64,000 nucleotides of DNA. Source: Natronorubrum texcoconense (GTDB lineage Archaea; Halobacteriota; Halobacteria; Halobacteriales; Natrialbaceae). The position numbers and the translations under genes were made by a program. Below, one piece after another: positions 61,185-64,000 of this stretch. The stretch covers positions 62,001 through 126,000 of the forward strand of contig NZ_FNFE01000006.1 in the NCBI RefSeq assembly GCF_900100335.1, read 5' to 3'. Position 1 is the stretch's first letter. Every line of letters begins with the position of its first letter. The notes beneath the pieces were generated by a model. That model was not told where the DNA came from and did not search any database. It saw only the letters and a program-made list of their open reading frames with translations.

Positions 61185-61358
61185 ATGTACAGCGGCGGTT
61201 TCGGCGCCGGCGACGCGTGGTTCATGACGTCGCTGTTCGACACCGACAGCAGCCGGGCGGGAATCGAAACCGTCGTTGCGGCGTACATGCTCTACGAGCG
61301 CGTCATCGAGAGGGTCGTGGAACGACGATCGAGTTCGCCCCGGCGAACGAGGCGTTGA
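61185..61358 (+). CDS. possible 57-residue protein
   Basis: ATG 61185 gives MYSGGFGAGDAWFMTSLF followed by a short helix (GIETVVAAYMLYERVIERVV) and a basic Arg/Ser tail. Codon third positions are mostly G/C, which supports coding, but there is no clear promoter and no family recognition. It may instead be part of a degenerate larger frame that extends upstream to 60777. Confidence 0.35.
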   Translation: MYSGGFGAGDAWFMTSLFDTDSSRAGIETVVAAYMLYERVIERVVERRSSSPRRTRR

Positions 61359-61494
61359 CGGGCGATTGAACATCTGTCCTGGATCTCGTCTACTGCCCGG
61401 GATAAACGAACGAACTCGGTTTGTCGATTCTCGTGATGCGGTCGAGTAGTGTCTCGTCGGCTCGTCCGTACTGACGACGAGGGTTCATACGGTT

Positions 61495-61560
61495 TGCTGT
61501 AACGATTTACCGGTGGGACCGCAGGACGGATCTCGGTCCCACCGGAAATGACTTACAGCA
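61495..61560. repeat. 66-bp near-perfect palindrome
   Basis: Outer arms TGCTGTAA (61495-61502) and TTACAGCA (61553-61560) match perfectly. Inner arms CCGGTGGGACCG (61510-61521) and CGGTCCCACCGG (61534-61545) are a perfect 12-bp stem around a 12-bp centre. The seven bases between are only partly complementary. It lies between convergent genes (plus strand ends 61358, minus strand ends 61603). It could be a transcription barrier, a protein-binding site or a MITE-like element. There is no T-run beside it. Confidence 0.85.
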
Positions 61561-61602
61561 GACAGTATCAGACGAGAAAAACGCGTTCGAGCCGCCAGCC
61601 GA

Positions 61603-63027
61603 CTACTCTGCGGGCCGAATCTTGAACCCGTACCGGGTCACACTTTCCTGCGTGTAGATCCGTCGGATCGTCGTCTCGATTCGATCGCCGACGGCGAAGT
61701 CGTCGGGTGCCGCGTCGGTTCCCATCGCCGCGATGCTGGCGGACTCGCTGCCGTCATCCGTTTCGAGCGCCACGATCGCCGCCGCGTAGTCACCCGACCG
61801 CGCCTGCTGTTCGGCGAACTCCGGCGGCGCGCCGCCCTGCGAGATGGTCGTGACGGCCTCGATACTCCCCTCGCCGGAAAGCTGGACGGGTTCGTACGCC
61901 TCGAGTGCGCCACAGCTGGAACACGCGCCCTCCGGCGGGAACGAGAGCGCGCCGCACTCGGGACAGCGCCCGGCCTCGAGGTTGTATCGCTGTGGAATCG
62001 AGCGACGCCAGGAGGGGACGCTGACGTACGCGCCGCCGCCGGACGGCGGGCCGCTCGTGACGACGCCACGCTGGCGCAGGTACTCGGCGTAGGAGAGCGA
62101 GTCGTCGCTCTCGAGGCTCATTTCGGCGGGCACATCGCCGTCCGTCTCGACGACGAGCGCGTCCGCACCCGCGCCGCTGCCGTGGGAGACTGCGAGGACG
62201 GAGCCGAAGCCGTCGGCGAGTGCGCTGGCCAGCGAGACCGGAACGCTCGCCGCGCCGAGATCGCCCAGACTGTGGACCGTCGCCGCGGCCTGAATTTCGT
62301 CGGTGCCGACGCCCGCCGCTCCTGCGGCACGGTAGGGAAGTTTGCCGTCGGGAGCCTGAATCGCGGCCGCCTCGACGTCGGGGTCGGTCTCGAGCCCGGA
62401 GACCGCCCCGCCGATCGTCTCGGTGAACGCTGCGCGGTCGTACTGGGTGACACCCAGCCCCTGCGTCTCGTCCTCGCCGGTCGTTCGGAACCGGGTGCCG
62501 GGATAGGGAGTCGCGTACTCCGCGCGATCGACGATTTCGGCAGAACCCTCACTCTCGAGGACGAACGCGGCCGCTCCGGCGCCGGCAGCGTGATCGACGC
62601 CGTCGTCCGGATCGCCCTGCGGCGCGTCGGCCGCGACGACGAGACCGGTCGTGGAATCCGATTCGAGGGCGTCCGTTCCGGCCCAGAGCGCGCGGGTACC
62701 GGCTCGAGTGCTGCCCGCGAAGACGTGTCGCGTCGCCGTTTCGTCGATCTCGAGCATCGCGCCGAGTCGGGCCGTCAGATCCTCCTCGGCCAACGGCGGA
62801 CGCGAGCAGGCGAACGCGAGCCAGTCGACGCTCGCGGCGTCGACGTCGGCGGCCTCGAGCGCTCGACCCGCGGCCTCGTAGGCCATCGTCAGGGCGTCCT
62901 CGTCGGCCGCGGCGACGGCCTTCTCGGTGACGCCGGCGGCCTGGAACTGTCCCCAGGCGTCCTGGAACGCCTCTGCGCTGATGCGGAACCGCGGCGCGTA
63001 CGCGCCGACGCCGGTGATCGCGGTCAT
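61603..63027 (-). CDS. HMG-CoA-synthase-like protein fused to a DUF35 (zinc ribbon/OB-fold) domain
   Basis: 474 residues. The N-terminal ~310 residues form a thiolase-type fold of the HMG-CoA-synthase class (AITGVGAYAPRFRI at 3-16, VHSLGDLGAASVPVSLASAL mid-protein). The position of the catalytic Cys in HMGS (expected ACxxGT) reads FAGSTRAGTRAL, so it is probably Ser. The C-terminal ~140 residues are a DUF35 domain with zinc ribbon CPECG...CSSCG and an OB-fold (IEAVTTISQGGAPPEF to FKIRPAE). DUF35 proteins channel acyl-CoA substrates between thiolase and partner enzymes. Its ATG overlaps the thiolase stop by one base. Confidence 0.88.
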   Translation of the reverse strand: MTAITGVGAYAPRFRISAEAFQDAWGQFQAAGVTEKAVAAADEDALTMAYEAAGRALEAADVDAASVDWLAFACSRPPLAEEDLTARLGAMLEIDETATRHVFAGSTRAGTRALWAGTDALESDSTTGLVVAADAPQGDPDDGVDHAAGAGAAAFVLESEGSAEIVDRAEYATPYPGTRFRTTGEDETQGLGVTQYDRAAFTETIGGAVSGLETDPDVEAAAIQAPDGKLPYRAAGAAGVGTDEIQAAATVHSLGDLGAASVPVSLASALADGFGSVLAVSHGSGAGADALVVETDGDVPAEMSLESDDSLSYAEYLRQRGVVTSGPPSGGGAYVSVPSWRRSIPQRYNLEAGRCPECGALSFPPEGACSSCGALEAYEPVQLSGEGSIEAVTTISQGGAPPEFAEQQARSGDYAAAIVALETDDGSESASIAAMGTDAAPDDFAVGDRIETTIRRIYTQESVTRYGFKIRPAE

Positions 63028-64000
63028 TAGGCGCTCACCTCCGTTTCCTTCTCAAAGATATGAATTACCGATGCCCCACCGCTGCCGCCGACGTTGTGGG
63101 TCAGTCCGCGGGTCGGGTCCTCGACCTGTCGCTCGCCGGCGTTCCCGGAGAGCTGTTTGAACGCCTCGACGACCTGTCCGGCACCCGTCGCGCCGATGGG
63201 GTGGCCCTTGGACTTGAGACCGCCGGAGGTGTTGACGGGGAGGTCGCCCCCGATCTCGGTCTCGCCGGACTCGATCAGCTGGCCGGCCTCGCCTTTCTCA
63301 CAGAATCCGAGGTCCTCGTAGGCCAGCAGTTCGGCGATGGCGAAGCAGTCGTGGACTTCCGCGAAGTCCAGATCGTCGGGTTCGACGCCGGCCATCTCGT
63401 AGGCCGTCTCGGCGGCGCGCTGGCTCGCCGGTACGCCGGTGTAACTGTCGCGCTGGAAGAGACCGACGTTGTCGCTGCCCGCGCCGACGCCGGCGACTCT
63501 GATCGGGTCGTCCGTGTACTCGTCCACGACGTCCTCGCTGACGATGAGCGCGCAGGCCGCGCCGTCGGAGGTCGGACAGCAGTGATAGAGGTTGAGGGGG
63601 TCCGCGACGACCGGGGCGGACTGGGCGTCCTCGAGCGAGCACTCGAATCCTAACTGGGCGTGGGGGTTCTTCGCGCCGTTCGAGTGGTTCTTGACGGCCA
63701 CTCTCGAGAGCTGTTCGCGCGTGGTGCCGTACGTTTCCATGTGAACCGAGGCCATCTGGGCGTAGACGCCGGAGAAGGTGGTGCCCGAAAGCCGTTCCCA
63801 CTCCGTCTCGCCGGAGACGCCGAGCCAGTACTTCGTCGCGTCCGAACTCATGTCCGACATGATCTCGAAGCCGCCCGCGAGGACGACGTCGGCCATCCCC
63901 GACTTGACGGCCTGGACGGCCTGCCTGGTCGCGTAGCCGCTGGCCGCACAGGCGTTCTCGACGCGCGTACAGGGGACGCCGCCGAGTCCGACGTGTTCGG
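63027..64000 (-). CDS. thiolase family protein, 5' end outside the window
   Basis: Partial gene; about 323 residues are visible. The nucleophile Cys is in ENACAASGY (read just inside the right edge). The region KSKGHPIGATGAGQVVE contains the active-site His, and C-terminal ISEL-like catalysis is in VEDPTRGLTHNVGGSGGASV. NACAASG resembles SCP-2-type or acetyl-CoA acetyltransferase-like thiolases that pair with DUF35 proteins. The minus-strand order thiolase then HMGS-like/DUF35 fusion, with a one-base overlap, suggests a substrate-channelling complex in CoA-thioester metabolism. Confidence 0.92.
   Translation of the reverse strand, partial: EHVGLGGVPCTRVENACAASGYATRQAVQAVKSGMADVVLAGGFEIMSDMSSDATKYWLGVSGETEWERLSGTTFSGVYAQMASVHMETYGTTREQLSRVAVKNHSNGAKNPHAQLGFECSLEDAQSAPVVADPLNLYHCCPTSDGAACALIVSEDVVDEYTDDPIRVAGVGAGSDNVGLFQRDSYTGVPASQRAAETAYEMAGVEPDDLDFAEVHDCFAIAELLAYEDLGFCEKGEAGQLIESGETEIGGDLPVNTSGGLKSKGHPIGATGAGQVVEAFKQLSGNAGERQVEDPTRGLTHNVGGSGGASVIHIFEKETEVSA

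Overview
The window is chromosomal DNA from a haloarchaeon (class Halobacteria). The evidence is high GC with strongly GC-biased third codon positions, very acidic predicted proteins, and archaeal information-processing genes: TFS, MBF1, fibrillarin and Nop5, RfcL, and Y-family polymerase. Haloarchaeal families such as HalOD1, DUF5518, DUF63, DUF5795, DUF6176, HTH_10 and UspA-fused APC permeases are also present. Genes are packed tightly, often with 1-8 bp overlaps. A Natrialbales-like relative (Natrinema/Haloterrigena type) is plausible but not proven.

Layout. 0.1-9.1 kb: beta-RFAP synthase, a RecA-fold protein with a degenerate P-loop, a run of zinc-ribbon proteins ending in TFS, an alpha/beta hydrolase, small membrane and HalOD1 proteins, DNA polymerase IV, and a membrane-anchored DnaJ protein. 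9.1-17.6 kb: UDG-like protein, HTH_10 regulator, NikR, heme A synthase CtaA, an M24-fold protein lacking metal ligands, a wHTH regulator, GshA and hybrid-cluster protein. 17.7-26.2 kb: an AMP-forming acyl-CoA ligase whose 3' end is tandemly duplicated, the C/D-box RNP pair flpA-nop5, an SDR dehydrogenase, and a 5'-truncated MscS gene abutting a decayed IS1341-type TnpB element. Three membrane proteins follow. 26.7-38.7 kb is a transport and stress block: TrkA, an Lrp-RCK regulator, two tandem APC permease-UspA fusions, DUF63, IMPase, an MFS carrier and a membrane UspA protein. 39-45 kb: tRNA-Leu(CAA), small zinc-ribbon and DUF6176 proteins, a UbiA prenyltransferase and sucCD. 45.7-51.8 kb: a striking Tat-exported repeat protein and a biotin operon bioB-bioU(-like)-bioF-bioD with no bioA. 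52-57.8 kb: RfcL, a VapC fragment, hisC-adk6-CDP-alcohol phosphotransferase in an overlapping operon, MBF1 and triosephosphate isomerase. 57.9-64 kb: a TIR-domain protein converging on a zinc-ribbon/J-domain protein, DUF3054, a 66-bp palindrome, and an HMG-CoA-synthase-like/DUF35 fusion overlapping a thiolase that runs off the window.

The most interesting items are the bio operon, where a BioU-type suicide enzyme may replace BioA, and the ~23-residue-repeat secreted protein just upstream of it. The stand-alone TIR protein, the exact 197-bp tandem duplication, the 66-bp palindrome, and several members of catalytic families that have lost key residues (M24, RecA/KaiC-like, HMGS-like) also merit a look. 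No CRISPR array, rRNA or intact transposon is visible.
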